In this document: piece by piece, positions 33,078 to 43,532 of the stretch
Layout of the letters: every line of letters starts with the position of its first letter
Position numbering within the stretch: the stretch's first letter is position 1
Source of the DNA: an uncultured Erysipelotrichaceae bacterium
Lineage (GTDB): Bacteria; Bacillota_I; Bacilli_A; Erysipelotrichales; Erysipelotrichaceae
DNA: 64,000 nucleotides
Direction: 5' to 3'
Assembly (NCBI GenBank): GCA_937900565.1
Contig: CALCFG010000136.1
Coordinates: 1-64,000 of the forward strand
Made by a program: the position numbers and the translations under genes
The notes under the pieces: generated by a model
Seen by the model: only the letters and a program-made list of their open reading frames with translations
Told to the model about the DNA's origin: nothing
The model's database searches: none

Positions 33078-35473
33078 ACTTAACGAAAGAAGAATTTAAG
33101 AAAAGCTATGTTGATAGCATGGCGACAGTATTTGGACGTGTTATGGAGAAGGCAAGTCCAATTGAACAATATATTGTATTAGGGGATTTTGTTCGTGGAT
33201 ATGCCGCTAAAAACTGGATGGTATCTAAGGAAAATTCTGCGAAAAAAGGCGATAAACAAATGTACTATTTTTCAATGGAATTTTTGATGGGACGCTTGTT
33301 AACCAATAACTTAATGAATTTGGGGATTTATGATGTGGTTAAAGAGGGGTTAGCTGAATTAAATATCGATTTAGAAAGCTTGGAAGATTTGGAAGCTGAT
33401 GCTGGTCTTGGTAATGGGGGATTAGGAAGATTAGCGGCTTGTTTTATGGATTCCATTGTAAGTAATAACTACATTGGTAATGGGAACTGTATTCGTTATC
33501 GTTATGGATTTTTCAAACAAAAAATTGACCATAATAAACAGGTTGAAGTACCCGATTTATGGTTAAAACTTGGTAATGTTTGGGAAACTAAGAAACCAAA
33601 TAACGCTGTTTTAGTTAAATTTGGTGGATATATTCAACAAAATTGGGATGGGCAACACTTTAAATTTGAACAAAAAGACGCAACGGTTATTCAAGCAGTT
33701 CCTTACGATATGCCTATTGTTGGTTACAATACACCATTAACCAATACATTACGTTTATGGGATGCGCAACCTGTGGAAGAAGAATTAATTGGTAATACGA
33801 GTGACTATTTAAAATTGATTGATGATTTAACCAGTTGCTTATATCCAAATGACAGTACGGAAGATGGTAAAAAACTTCGTTTAAAACAACAATATTTCTT
33901 TGTAAGTGCGGGTATTCAAACAATTATTAATGATCATCATAACCGTAATCATTATCCTTTGGAAGATTTACCAAATAAAGTTGCGATCCAATTAAATGAT
34001 ACACATCCAGTATTGGTTATTCCTGAAATGATGCGTATTTTAATGGATGATTATCAAATGGATTGGGATCAAGCATGGGATATTGTCACTAAATGTTGTG
34101 CATACACTAATCATACTGTGCTCGCCGAAGCATTGGAAAAATGGCCAATTCATTATTTTGAACAAATATTGCCACGTATTATGATGATTATTAATGAAAT
34201 TCAACGTCGCTTCGTTGTTGAATTAAACCATACTTATAAACGCAGTGATTTAATTCATGAATTAAGCATCATTAAAGATGGTCAAGTTCATATGGCCAAT
34301 TTAGCTATTGTGGGAAGTCATGCCATTAATGGTGTTGCTGCATTGCATACAGAAATCTTAAAAGAATCAGTATTCAATGGATTCTATTCTATTTGGCCAG
34401 AAAAATTTACCAATAAAACCAATGGGGTGACCCATCGTCGTTGGTTAATGTATTCTAACCCACAATTAACCAAATTATTGGATGATACCATTGGGGATAG
34501 TTGGAAAACTAACCCGAGTGATTTAGCTAAATTAAATGATTACGTGGATGATTCAAACGTGCAACAACGTTTCTTAGCGATTAAAAAAGAACGTAAAGAA
34601 ATTTTAGCTCAATATATTGATGAAAAATTGGGCGTAAAGCTTGATACTGACAGTTTGTTTGACGTGATTGCTAAACGTTTCCATGCTTATAAACGTCAAT
34701 TAATGGATTTATTGCATATTATGTATTTGATCCAACGTATTCGCACAGAACCAGACTTTAGACCTGCAAAACACACATTCTTCTTTGCAGGTAAGGCAGC
34801 AGGGGCTTATGTGTTTGCGAAAGAATGCATTCAATTAGCCAATGCTTTAATGGAAGTTGTTAATAACGATCCATTATTAAGTCAATACATCAACGTTGTT
34901 TTTGTTCCTAACTATGGGGTAAGTATTGCACAAATCTTATTGAATGCTGCGGATGTTTCGGAACAAATTTCTACTGCAGGTAAAGAAGCAAGTGGAACAA
35001 GTAATATGAAATTTATGATGAATGGAGCCATTACATTGGGAACGATGGATGGAGCTAATGTTGAAATTGTTAAATATGCTGGTATTGAAAATGAAGAAAT
35101 TTTTGGTTTAAGCAGTGATGAAGTGGAACAATTGAAGTTCGAAAATTCTTATTCAGTGCATCAATTATTAAATTCAGATCCAACATTAAAAGCTGTGGTT
35201 GAAGCATTAGTGGATGGTTCCATTGTGAATGATCAATTCAGAAATATTTACAATGAATTGTTCTATAAAAACGATGAATATTTAGTATTAAAAGACTTCT
35301 GGTCATATGCCCAAGCACAAGAAAACATTTGTGCTCGTTACAGTGATAAGGCCGGCTGGGCAAGGGCTTGTTTAAAAAATATTGCGAATAGTGGATATTT
35401 CTCTTCTGATCGTACAATTGAAGAGTATGTCCGCGATATTTGGCATCTCGATAAGATTAATCCAAATGCGTAA
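33071..35473 (+). CDS. glgP: glycogen/maltodextrin phosphorylase
   Basis: The 800-residue enzyme releases glucose 1-phosphate from alpha-1,4-glucans. The pyridoxal phosphate Lys is in GTSNMKFMMNG (about Lys 647), and GDANVGNGGLGRLAACF-like DAGLGNGGLGRLAACF, LNDTHPVLVIPEMMR and KRFHAYKRQL are diagnostic. The ATG at 33071 has GGAG six bases upstream; the one at 33059 would overlap glgB further and lacks a site. It overlaps pulA by 8 bp. Confidence 0.93.
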   Translation: MLNLTKEEFKKSYVDSMATVFGRVMEKASPIEQYIVLGDFVRGYAAKNWMVSKENSAKKGDKQMYYFSMEFLMGRLLTNNLMNLGIYDVVKEGLAELNIDLESLEDLEADAGLGNGGLGRLAACFMDSIVSNNYIGNGNCIRYRYGFFKQKIDHNKQVEVPDLWLKLGNVWETKKPNNAVLVKFGGYIQQNWDGQHFKFEQKDATVIQAVPYDMPIVGYNTPLTNTLRLWDAQPVEEELIGNTSDYLKLIDDLTSCLYPNDSTEDGKKLRLKQQYFFVSAGIQTIINDHHNRNHYPLEDLPNKVAIQLNDTHPVLVIPEMMRILMDDYQMDWDQAWDIVTKCCAYTNHTVLAEALEKWPIHYFEQILPRIMMIINEIQRRFVVELNHTYKRSDLIHELSIIKDGQVHMANLAIVGSHAINGVAALHTEILKESVFNGFYSIWPEKFTNKTNGVTHRRWLMYSNPQLTKLLDDTIGDSWKTNPSDLAKLNDYVDDSNVQQRFLAIKKERKEILAQYIDEKLGVKLDTDSLFDVIAKRFHAYKRQLMDLLHIMYLIQRIRTEPDFRPAKHTFFFAGKAAGAYVFAKECIQLANALMEVVNNDPLLSQYINVVFVPNYGVSIAQILLNAADVSEQISTAGKEASGTSNMKFMMNGAITLGTMDGANVEIVKYAGIENEEIFGLSSDEVEQLKFENSYSVHQLLNSDPTLKAVVEALVDGSIVNDQFRNIYNELFYKNDEYLVLKDFWSYAQAQENICARYSDKAGWARACLKNIANSGYFSSDRTIEEYVRDIWHLDKINPNA

Positions 35474-37541
35474 GATCAGCGCCTTCGAAGCGTATCTTGA
35501 TCGGCCAGATACTATTACGATTTATATGAGTGAACTCCACTACGGTGGAGTTTCCTCATCATTTGTCTTATTTGATGAACTTGATCAATCGATTCCATTA
35601 GAAATAATATCAACTACTGTTGGGGATGATCATTACCATACGTACCAATGTCAATTCTATAATCCGTTGCAATATGGGCGTCATTACGATGTTGTGGATT
35701 GTCATGGGCGGGTAACACCATTACGGTATGGCCAAGTAATTAAAAGTAAACACTTTAACGATTTATTTACAACTAAGCGCCCATTGGGTGCTTATGTGGA
35801 AAATGGGGCAACAACATTTACGGTATGGGCACCAACAAGCAGTATGGCTGCGTTGTCAGTGCTTAATGAAGATGGGGTTAATGAAGTGCATTGGTTAAAT
35901 CGTTGCACGGATGGTACGTTTTCCATTACATTAAATAAGAATTACCATAAATGTCGGTATTATTACATAGTTAAAAACAATGGAAAAATACGACAAATAA
36001 TTGATCCTTATGGGATAGCTTCGACACCAAATGGACGCTTTAGTGTTGTGGTGGATGAAAGTAAATTATCGAAAACTAAAGTTAAAGTAAAACCGATTAA
36101 ACATGCAAATGATGCCATTATTTACGAATGCAATATTAGAGATTTAACGCCAGAGCATACGTTTAAAGCATTATGTACCAATCGGAAATATGTGTTGGAT
36201 TATATTAAAGATTTAGGGGTTACGCATTTACAAATTATGCCAGTATTGGACTATGGTAGTGTGGATGAAACCAACGTTAATCGTTTATATAATTGGGGTT
36301 ATGATACGGACAGTTGGTTTGGATTGGAAAATAGTTATTCATCCAATCCATATGACCCGATTCAAGTTATTGAAGATTTTAAAGAATTTGTGAATACTGT
36401 CCATAGCATGGGCATGAAAGTTATTGTGGATGTTGTGTATAACCATGTTTTTGAATTGAAAACCAGTGCTTATTACAATATTTGTCCTTATTATTTCTTT
36501 CAAATCGATTCTTTTGAAGTTGTGAGTAACTCAAGTGGTTGTGGTAACGATATTGACAGTACACAACCGATGGTTCAACGCTTTATTTTAGATAGTATTG
36601 CACATTTATTTTCTTGGTATGACATTGATGGAATACGTTTGGATTTAATGGGTATATTAGACTATCAAACAGTCAATCAAATTCATAGTTTAGCTGTAAA
36701 GTATAAAATAGATGCATTAGTTTATGGCGAAGGTTGGAATATGCCGAGTTACTTAGAAGAAAGTAAACGTGCATCGATAAATAATGCTTCGAAAACGCCA
36801 CAAGTTGGATATTTTTCGGATATCCTTAGAGATTCCATTAAAGGAAGCCTATTTGGTAATGATTTTAGTGGTGGATTTGCATGTGCTAATGCACAATGGT
36901 TGCATAAGTGCATGAATTCGTTACAAGCAAGTGTTTTGGATTTTGGTTATCGCAAAGTGTTTGTTAATGTAACGCAAGCCATTAACTATACGGAATGTCA
37001 TGATAATATGACAGTTTATGATCAATATCATAAATACTTCCAAGAATCCGAGGAACAAACATTGCGTCGATGTTTATTAACCTTAACAATAACCATCTTA
37101 GCGCAAGGCATTCCTTTTATTCACTCTGGACAAGAATTTGCACGCACTAAAAATGGAGTGGAAAACTCTTATGATAAAGGGGATGATATTAATCGTATGG
37201 ATTGGGCAAGAGCTAAGGCCAATGGTTGGATGGTTGATTACGTTCGTAATGTTATTAATATTCGAAAAAAATACCCACATTTCCATTTAGAACAGGATAT
37301 TGGTTCACATGTTTATTTTGAACATGTGGATGGTAAGTTGTTAATGTATGAAATTGAAGTAAATGATACAACATTAATTATCTTTTTTAATCCTACCTAT
37401 CATACTTACCATTACCATTTTCAATTTGGTATGCAACAAATCTTGGATGAACAAGGTTCTTTAGAAACGGTGGATAATGTATTTGAAACAAGTATTGCAC
37501 CAATTTCCACTAAAATATTTGCTTATAAGAAGAAGGACTAA
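35466..37541 (+). CDS. pulA: type I pullulanase
   Basis: The 691-residue debranching enzyme cleaves alpha-1,6 bonds. It has an N-terminal domain, a CBM48 (TTFTVWAPTSSMAALSVL), the type I mark YNWGYD, the DVVYNHV block, nucleophile Asp 393 (GIRLDLMG), Glu 422 (VYGEGW) and ECHDNMT. No signal peptide is seen, so it works inside the cell on glycogen or imported dextrins. With glgB and glgP it gives turnover of branched glucan. Synthesis genes (glgC, glgA) are not in the window. A terminator hairpin overlaps its stop codon. Confidence 0.9.
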   Translation: MRKISAFEAYLDRPDTITIYMSELHYGGVSSSFVLFDELDQSIPLEIISTTVGDDHYHTYQCQFYNPLQYGRHYDVVDCHGRVTPLRYGQVIKSKHFNDLFTTKRPLGAYVENGATTFTVWAPTSSMAALSVLNEDGVNEVHWLNRCTDGTFSITLNKNYHKCRYYYIVKNNGKIRQIIDPYGIASTPNGRFSVVVDESKLSKTKVKVKPIKHANDAIIYECNIRDLTPEHTFKALCTNRKYVLDYIKDLGVTHLQIMPVLDYGSVDETNVNRLYNWGYDTDSWFGLENSYSSNPYDPIQVIEDFKEFVNTVHSMGMKVIVDVVYNHVFELKTSAYYNICPYYFFQIDSFEVVSNSSGCGNDIDSTQPMVQRFILDSIAHLFSWYDIDGIRLDLMGILDYQTVNQIHSLAVKYKIDALVYGEGWNMPSYLEESKRASINNASKTPQVGYFSDILRDSIKGSLFGNDFSGGFACANAQWLHKCMNSLQASVLDFGYRKVFVNVTQAINYTECHDNMTVYDQYHKYFQESEEQTLRRCLLTLTITILAQGIPFIHSGQEFARTKNGVENSYDKGDDINRMDWARAKANGWMVDYVRNVINIRKKYPHFHLEQDIGSHVYFEHVDGKLLMYEIEVNDTTLIIFFNPTYHTYHYHFQFGMQQILDEQGSLETVDNVFETSIAPISTKIFAYKKKD

Positions 37542-37555
37542 TACCTTCTTCTTTT
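37527..37555 (+). terminator. intrinsic terminator overlapping the end of pulA
   Basis: AAGAAGAAGG (37527-37536) pairs with CCTTCTTCTT (37544-37553), then T. Confidence 0.85.
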
Positions 37556-37657
37556 AATTTGAAAATAATCTAAATTTTTTCAACAAATTAGAAAGTGTAA
37601 TTCGGTTACTTTTTAACAATAGGAATATAATTGTGATTAAGAAAGAAGGATCTTACG

Positions 37658-38683
37658 ATGAAAATTAAACAAACAGTTTTGACATTATTAACCTTAGTAT
37701 TGGCAGGCTGTTCTACCCTTACACCAACATCAACGCCAGCTAATAGCCCCAATGCCTCACCACTTGCCCAAAGTATACCTGTTGATGTTAATGTTAAGGT
37801 AATGAGTGGCCCTACGGGTATGGGATTGGTTCAATTCTTTGATTCCATTGATAACGGTGAAGTTATAACTAATAATTATCATTACTCTATTGAAACAGGA
37901 TCAGACCCAGTTACAAGCGCATTAGTTAAAGGTGAAGTTGATATAGCTGCCATACCTGCCAATACAGCTGCTGTGCTTTATCAAAAGACGGAAGGTCAAT
38001 TGCAAGTGATTGCCATTAATACGTTGGGTGTTTTAAGCATTGTTGAAAACGGGGATATCATTCATTGTGTTACAGATTTAAAAGGTAAAACAATTGTTGC
38101 TTCGGGAAAAGATAGTGTTCCTGAATATGCATTAAATTATATTTTAATCGGTAACGGATTAACGCCTGGCGAAGATGTGACCATTGAATGGAAGAGTGAA
38201 CAAAACGAAGTTGTGGCTGCATTGGCAGCTAATTCGGATGCTATTGCGATGTTACCCCAACCATTTGCAACTGCCGCTATGAATAAGGTGGAAGGGTTAC
38301 ACAGTGCACTTGATTTAACCAATGAATGGAATGCAGTTCAACAAGTTAATGGGCAAGATGGTCAAATGGTTACGGGTGTTGTTGTTGCGCGTAAAGAATT
38401 TATTGATAATAATCCAAGCGTTATTAATGAATTTTTAGATTATTACCAACAAAGTGTGGATTATGTAAATACGAATGTTGAAGATGCAGCGACTTTAGTC
38501 GGTAATTATGGCATTGTGGATGCAAAGATTGCAACCAAAGCATTGCCAAATTGCAGTATTGTTTGCATACGTGGCAGTGAAATGCAATCTATCTTAGAAA
38601 ACTATTATGATGTATTATTTAATGCCAATCCAAAAAGCGTTGGTGGCAAACTACCAGATGCTAATTTCTATTATGTAGGTTAG
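37658..38683 (+). CDS. NitT/TauT-type ABC substrate-binding lipoprotein
   Basis: The 341-residue lipoprotein (LAGC, Cys about 18) has a Thr/Pro/Ser linker and then an NMT1/SsuA-like periplasmic-binding fold: SGPTGMGLVQFF, GEVDIAAIPANTAAVLY, DLKGKTIVASGKDS, and AIAMLPQPFATAA. It captures a small ligand outside the cell for the permease and ATPase that follow. This family handles sulfonates, nitrate, thiamine precursors or purine bases; I cannot tell which. AAGAAAGGA precedes the ATG. Confidence 0.88.
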   Translation: MKIKQTVLTLLTLVLAGCSTLTPTSTPANSPNASPLAQSIPVDVNVKVMSGPTGMGLVQFFDSIDNGEVITNNYHYSIETGSDPVTSALVKGEVDIAAIPANTAAVLYQKTEGQLQVIAINTLGVLSIVENGDIIHCVTDLKGKTIVASGKDSVPEYALNYILIGNGLTPGEDVTIEWKSEQNEVVAALAANSDAIAMLPQPFATAAMNKVEGLHSALDLTNEWNAVQQVNGQDGQMVTGVVVARKEFIDNNPSVINEFLDYYQQSVDYVNTNVEDAATLVGNYGIVDAKIATKALPNCSIVCIRGSEMQSILENYYDVLFNANPKSVGGKLPDANFYYVG

Positions 38684-38692
38684 ATTAAGTTG

Positions 38693-38722
38693 ATTAAAAG
38701 GACGTATTTTCGTCCTTTTAAT
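38693..38722 (+). terminator. hairpin between binding protein and permease genes
   Basis: A 12-bp perfect stem ATTAAAAGGACG/CGTCCTTTTAAT with loop TATTTT. It is probably a partial terminator or RNA stabiliser giving excess binding protein over permease. Confidence 0.7.
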
Positions 38723-38790
38723 GCAAAATTTTGAAGAAATGCATTATTATCTATTATTTCATTCCAATTCAGTGCATAATTAAATTACTT

Positions 38791-39543
38791 ATGAAGCATA
38801 AAGCGTTACAAAATTTGGGTGTTTTACTCTTTTGGCTTATTGTTTGGCAAGTGGTTGCTATGATAGTCAATAATCCAATTCTTTTTGTAACGCCTTTTCA
38901 AATGGTTAAAACACTACTAAATTTGTTGCAACAATTTGAAGTTTGGGTATCTATTTTTAAAACTTGTTCGAGTGTTGTTTTAGGTTTTTTGCTCGCGTTT
39001 GTTGGTGGGTTTATATTAGCTTATTTAAGTTATAAACATTTAATAATTCAACATTTTATTGCACCCATAATTGCAACATTTAAAGCAATACCGGTTGCTT
39101 CATTTATTGTGATTGTGCTTGTGTGGAGCAGTAGTGCTCAACTGTCATTAATTATTTCTACTTTAATTGGTTTACCTTTGGTATATACCATTTTATTGGA
39201 AGGATTTAATACCATTGATGTCAAATTATTTGAAATGGCTAATGTATTTAACGTCAGTTTATTAAAACAATTTAAGCATATTACATTATGTGAAATCGCA
39301 CCATTTTTATATAGTGGTGTACAAGTAACACTTGGATATTGCTTTAAAAGTGGTATTGCTGCGGAAGTGATTGGCTTACCTTTGCATTCCTTAGGGGCAG
39401 GGTTATATCAAGCTAAAGTATACTTTGCAACGGATGAATTGTTTGCATATACTGCACTTATTATTGGACTAAGTTATCTATTAGAAAAAACAATGGTGGC
39501 GTTGGTAAGACTTATTTATCAAAAGGGTGGTTACTATGATTAA
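38791..39543 (+). CDS. NitT/TauT-type ABC permease
   Basis: The 250-residue membrane protein has about six hydrophobic segments and the ATPase-contact EAA-like loop EMANVFNVSLLKQFKHI. KAIPVASFIVIVLVW is typical of SsuC/TauC. The ATG at 38791 is the first that gives a normal N-terminus, though no good ribosome site is seen; an upstream TTG (38731) is less likely. It overlaps the ATPase gene by 8 bp. Confidence 0.85.
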   Translation: MKHKALQNLGVLLFWLIVWQVVAMIVNNPILFVTPFQMVKTLLNLLQQFEVWVSIFKTCSSVVLGFLLAFVGGFILAYLSYKHLIIQHFIAPIIATFKAIPVASFIVIVLVWSSSAQLSLIISTLIGLPLVYTILLEGFNTIDVKLFEMANVFNVSLLKQFKHITLCEIAPFLYSGVQVTLGYCFKSGIAAEVIGLPLHSLGAGLYQAKVYFATDELFAYTALIIGLSYLLEKTMVALVRLIYQKGGYYD

Positions 39544-40138
39544 GTTAAATAATCTATCGATTTATTATGGGGATAATCAAGTATTAAGTAATATTAATGC
39601 AACGTTTGAATCTGGTAAACACTATTTAATTCAAGGCAAAAGTGGACTTGGTAAAACGAGTTTATTAAATGCTATCTTAGGACTAATTAAGTATGAAGGA
39701 ACAATTGAGAAAGATTATTCAAAGGTTAGTATGGTTTTTCAAGAAGATCGATTACTTGAACACAGTAATGTATATACTAATTTAAAATTTGTTCAACCAA
39801 GTACTTATTCAAATAATGAATATGAACATAAATTGGATGAAATATTAAAGCAATTGGATTTATATGATAATAAATATTCACCAATTCGTTTTCTTTCTGG
39901 AGGTATGAAACGAAGAGTATCCATTGCAAGGGCATTACTTTATGAAGGAGATGTTTTATTAGCGGATGAACCTTTGAAAGGTCTAGATAGTGCATTACAG
40001 CAAAAAACTTTAGCTTTAATGAATCATTTTTTTTTGAATAAAACAATACTTTTAGTAAGTCATCAAGATTTAATTGGTAATAATTATATTCAGTGTGGTT
40101 TAAGTAAAAATGCACTTTTAATTGATGTAATAGAGTGA
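39536..40138 (+). CDS. NitT/TauT-type ABC ATPase
   Basis: The 200-residue ATPase powers the importer. Walker A GKSGLGKTS, Q-loop MVFQEDRLLEH, signature LSGGMKRRVSIARAL and Walker B VLLADEP are intact. It is somewhat shorter than most SsuB proteins, lacking part of the C-terminus. The ATG at 39536 follows GGGTGG with 5 nt spacing and was preferred to 39527. Confidence 0.88.
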   Translation: MIKLNNLSIYYGDNQVLSNINATFESGKHYLIQGKSGLGKTSLLNAILGLIKYEGTIEKDYSKVSMVFQEDRLLEHSNVYTNLKFVQPSTYSNNEYEHKLDEILKQLDLYDNKYSPIRFLSGGMKRRVSIARALLYEGDVLLADEPLKGLDSALQQKTLALMNHFFLNKTILLVSHQDLIGNNYIQCGLSKNALLIDVIE

Positions 40139-40153
40139 TTTTGGAGGCTCATT

Positions 40154-41620
40154 ATGAAAAAGGTATACATTTTTATGAGTGTGCTCTTTTTGGTGCGTTG
40201 CAAAGAAAATGCAACGTTACAGGAAGCACAAGTAAAAGAAACACCAATAACAACCATATCATCTAGTTAATCTGAAATGAGTGACAATAAATCATTTGCA
40301 CAAACTTTTGTGGAGGCTGGTTATTTAAATGTCATCGCTCGCTGTTATGGTAATTACGATTGGTTAAGCTTTTATCGTGGTGATTTTAATTATGTGGATA
40401 GTGATTATGATTTATCATTAGTTAACGATAATAACACCATTAGAATTGACTATAATCGTGGTGGAAAACTCGATATTCATTATTATCAGTATGCGATTAA
40501 TTACGTAAAAGAAAATGATTTGAAATCTGTTACGTATGAATTAAATATGAGTTTCGTTGAACACATGTTGGATTCCATAAATGGAAATATTGAGCTCAAT
40601 GATGGTAGCAAGGTATCCTATCCATTTACGTTTGATTACAACAATCAATTGCTGCTTGACAATGAATCAAACTCTACTACAAACGGAAAGCCGATTCGTT
40701 TTATAGATAATTTGAATGAAAAACTAGTGTATCAAACAAGTTCGTGTTATCACGCATCCACGTTAGTTAATGAGGTGATGCGTGATTTTGAAGAACAATA
40801 CGATAATTTTGTTACCAATAATATTCCTTTTATTGAAGAAGAGTCCTATTCTTCGGATTTTTTAAGTAATATGGAACCATTTGTTTATGAACATAAATTA
40901 CGTGAAGTAAACTTTGCGGATAGTGCTTACTTATATCAAACATTTAATGTGAATCATGATGCAAAATTGATTGATGAATTGAACAGTAAAGAGCGAACGT
41001 TACTATTTGCAAGTTTAATAAATCATGAGATTTCTAATATAAATGATATCGATTGGAATCACGATTTAATTGCGTTACTTACAGCATCAAGTAATCAATT
41101 AGGATGTGATGTGAGGCGTTGCTTTAATCATGATACTTTTATTTGCCTTGATTATTCGAATTATGAAGGTTATCACAGAGTTTCTCTTGTTAGTGACGTA
41201 AATAAATTGATGGAACAACTAGGTGTTGAATCACCAAAAGTTTGGATTGATTCGACGAATTCCCTAAGCAATGGTGTATTTGCAGATTCATATAATCAAT
41301 TATTTGTAACTGTAGCACCTGAAGGTGATTTCTTTTATATGCCTTTCGGTATCGTCATTGTTAATGAAGAGCAAACAAATGGATTAGAAAAGATAGTATT
41401 TATAAAATATCAACTTGAAATTGATTCTACTGATTCTTCCGTTGCTTATATAAGTGATGACTTGCAGTTTTCCATTGATAACAATATTGGTAAACTAAAT
41501 GAGCAGACAATTCAATTTGTGTATAATCATCTCGATCAATTGAGTCAGTGGCAATTAACATTAGATTGTAGTGACAGTAAAGATGTATGTCGTGTAGTGT
41601 CATTAAAAGAGTATTCATAA
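40154..41620 (+). pseudogene. decayed lipoprotein gene, split by a nonsense codon
   Basis: A good GGAGG site precedes an ATG at 40154 encoding a signal-peptide-like start MKKVYIFMSVLFLVRC. After 38 codons a TAA (40268-40270) interrupts. The same frame reopens at once and runs 449 codons to 41620, but without any ribosome site before its first ATG (40277). The lipobox reads VRC, where a Gly or Ala is expected before Cys, a second probable lesion. The long part is acidic, with no family I recognise. Either it is a recent pseudogene of an exported lipoprotein or the TAA is a sequence error. It follows the ABC ATPase and could once have been an accessory of that importer. Confidence 0.7.
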
Positions 41621-41648
41621 TTTATAAGTTATTACTACTTCGGATTAC

Positions 41649-41665
41649 TCTCATATTATATGAGA
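41649..41665. repeat. 17-bp perfect palindrome over the comFA start codon
   Basis: TCTCATAT, T, ATATGAGA. The ATG of comFA (41660-41662) is inside the right arm. No ribosome site precedes the gene. It may be an operator or an RNA hairpin hiding the start. Confidence 0.7.
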
Positions 41666-42808
41666 AAGTTAGTATGCCCGATTTGTGGGAATGACGACCC
41701 ATTAAGCTTAAGAGTAGTGAATGATACAATCGTATGTCGAAAGTGCATTCGTTATCAACGTATGGCGTTACTATATCAAGAAAGTAGTGAAGATGTTGGT
41801 AAGGATGAAATAGTATTGGATTTTCCATTAAGTGAGCAACAGAAACAATGTGCACTAGAAGTAAGGCAGGCAATTGTGCAAGGTAATGATGTACTTTTAG
41901 AAGCGGTATGTGGTGCGGGAAAGACTGAAATGTTAATGGAATCAATCGCTTATGCATTAGCTAATCATGGTAAAGTCGGTTTTCTTATTCCAAGAAGGCA
42001 AGTTGTGTTAGAAGTTTCTGCAAGGTTAGCGCATAATTTTCCTAAAGCTAAAGTTGTACCAGTGTGCCAGGGATATCAAAATGAGTTGGAAGGGGATATT
42101 ATTGTTGCAACTACGCATCAAGCCGTGCGTTATCCTAATTACTTTGATTTATTAATTTTGGATGAACCGGATGCATTTCCTTATAAAGGTAATAAAGTTT
42201 TAAAAGAAATAGTTTTAAGATGTAAGCGTAAAAACATGATTTATTCGACTGCTACACCGAGTGATGATTTGATTCAACTAGTGAATCAAAAAAAGTGTGT
42301 TCATGTACAATTGAATTCACGTTATACCAGACGTGCGATGATCGTTCCATTAAATATTATTGGATTTACATGGATGTTATGGATACGAATGATCCATGAT
42401 ATTTCCGTTGCTAAACGCAGTGTATTGCTATTTGTACCAACGAAGAAATTAGCCAAACTTGCCTGGCAATTATTAAAATCATTACGTTCTTGCCAATTTG
42501 TTACCAGTGAAACAGATAATAAAGAAGAAATTATCGAAGCATTTCGAAGTAAACAATTTCCTTTATTAATTTCTACCTCGATATTGGAGCGTGGGGTAAC
42601 TTTTAAAGATATCGATGTATTGATACTCTATGCCGATCATCCAGTATTTGATCAAGCAGCTTTAGTACAAATGGCAGGACGTGTTGGAAGAGATATTACG
42701 TATTGGCAAGGACGATGTATTTTTTATAGTTTAACGAAAAATCATAATGTGAGAGGATGCATTGAAAGGATTGAATATGCGAACCAATCATTGTCTATGG
42801 TGCAATGA
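41660..42808 (+). CDS. comFA: ComFA, DEAD-box ATPase for DNA uptake
   Basis: The 382-residue helicase-like ATPase of competence has a four-Cys zinc module (CPICGN, CRKC; residues 6-30), Walker A AVCGAGKTE, Walker B LLILDEPDA, motif III STATPS and motif VI QMAGRVGRD. It drives single-stranded DNA into the cytoplasm. The zinc module sits at the very start, so the ATG at 41660 is convincing in spite of the missing ribosome site. It overlaps comFC. Confidence 0.92.
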   Translation: MRKLVCPICGNDDPLSLRVVNDTIVCRKCIRYQRMALLYQESSEDVGKDEIVLDFPLSEQQKQCALEVRQAIVQGNDVLLEAVCGAGKTEMLMESIAYALANHGKVGFLIPRRQVVLEVSARLAHNFPKAKVVPVCQGYQNELEGDIIVATTHQAVRYPNYFDLLILDEPDAFPYKGNKVLKEIVLRCKRKNMIYSTATPSDDLIQLVNQKKCVHVQLNSRYTRRAMIVPLNIIGFTWMLWIRMIHDISVAKRSVLLFVPTKKLAKLAWQLLKSLRSCQFVTSETDNKEEIIEAFRSKQFPLLISTSILERGVTFKDIDVLILYADHPVFDQAALVQMAGRVGRDITYWQGRCIFYSLTKNHNVRGCIERIEYANQSLSMVQ

Positions 42809-43391
42809 ATCCGTTTATCAAAACCGCACTAATCTTGATATTTTCTTTAGCAATGATTTACTCTGTGCAAAGTGTCGTCAACTCATTCAACCTCAATACA
42901 TCCACTTTAATCAAAATGGTGTTAAAGGTTTAGCTATTTATAGTTACGATGCAACGCTAGCAGAAATGTTTTTTCAATTTAAGCAAGGTTTGGATATTGA
43001 TTTAGCTTCTGTGTTTTTGCCTAATGATTTGTCACGTATTCAACGATACATTGGCTTTAGGCAATGCATCATTGCACCAAGCAGTGATGCTTCGTTTCAA
43101 AAGCGACACTTTATTCCCTTGAAGCTAATCTGCAACGCGTTACATCGTAAGATAGAATCGCCATTTATTAAATTTAGTGATGAACAAAAAAGTTTGTCGG
43201 TAAGTAAGCGAAAAGATATTCAAATTGGTCTGAAAGATAGTATACGATTAAGGAAGAAGCTTTGCTTAATCGATGATGTTTTTGTATCTGGATCGACGAT
43301 TAAAGCATGCCTTAATGCTTTAACTGATGCAGGCTATAGTGATATAAAGGTATTAATCATAGCTTTGGATAAAGATAGGTATGCACAATAA
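42777..43391 (+). CDS. comFC: ComFC, phosphoribosyltransferase-fold competence protein
   Basis: The 204-residue protein has an N-terminal zinc module (CLWC and CAKC) and a PRTase fold with the PRPP-site motif LIDDVFVSGSTIKACLNAL. It partners ComFA in transformation. The ATG at 42777 has AAAGG seven bases upstream; the TTG at 42762 is less likely. A long terminator follows. An hpf gene, common here in Bacillota, is absent. Confidence 0.9.
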   Translation: MRTNHCLWCNESVYQNRTNLDIFFSNDLLCAKCRQLIQPQYIHFNQNGVKGLAIYSYDATLAEMFFQFKQGLDIDLASVFLPNDLSRIQRYIGFRQCIIAPSSDASFQKRHFIPLKLICNALHRKIESPFIKFSDEQKSLSVSKRKDIQIGLKDSIRLRKKLCLIDDVFVSGSTIKACLNALTDAGYSDIKVLIIALDKDRYAQ

Positions 43392-43410
43392 AGAACAGTT
43401 AAATGAAGTT

Positions 43411-43456
43411 AAACGCAACGAATTATGTATAAATGAACAATTTGTTGCGTTTTTTC
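43411..43456 (+). terminator. intrinsic terminator after comFC
   Basis: A 14-bp stem with one G-T pair (43411-43424 with 43439-43452), 14-nt loop, T run. Confidence 0.85.
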
Positions 43457-43532
43457 TATGGAATATACGCTTGTCTATTAGGTAATTGACAATTCGTTTG
43501 TTATAATAAATTGGTTAAAAAAGGAGATTAAG

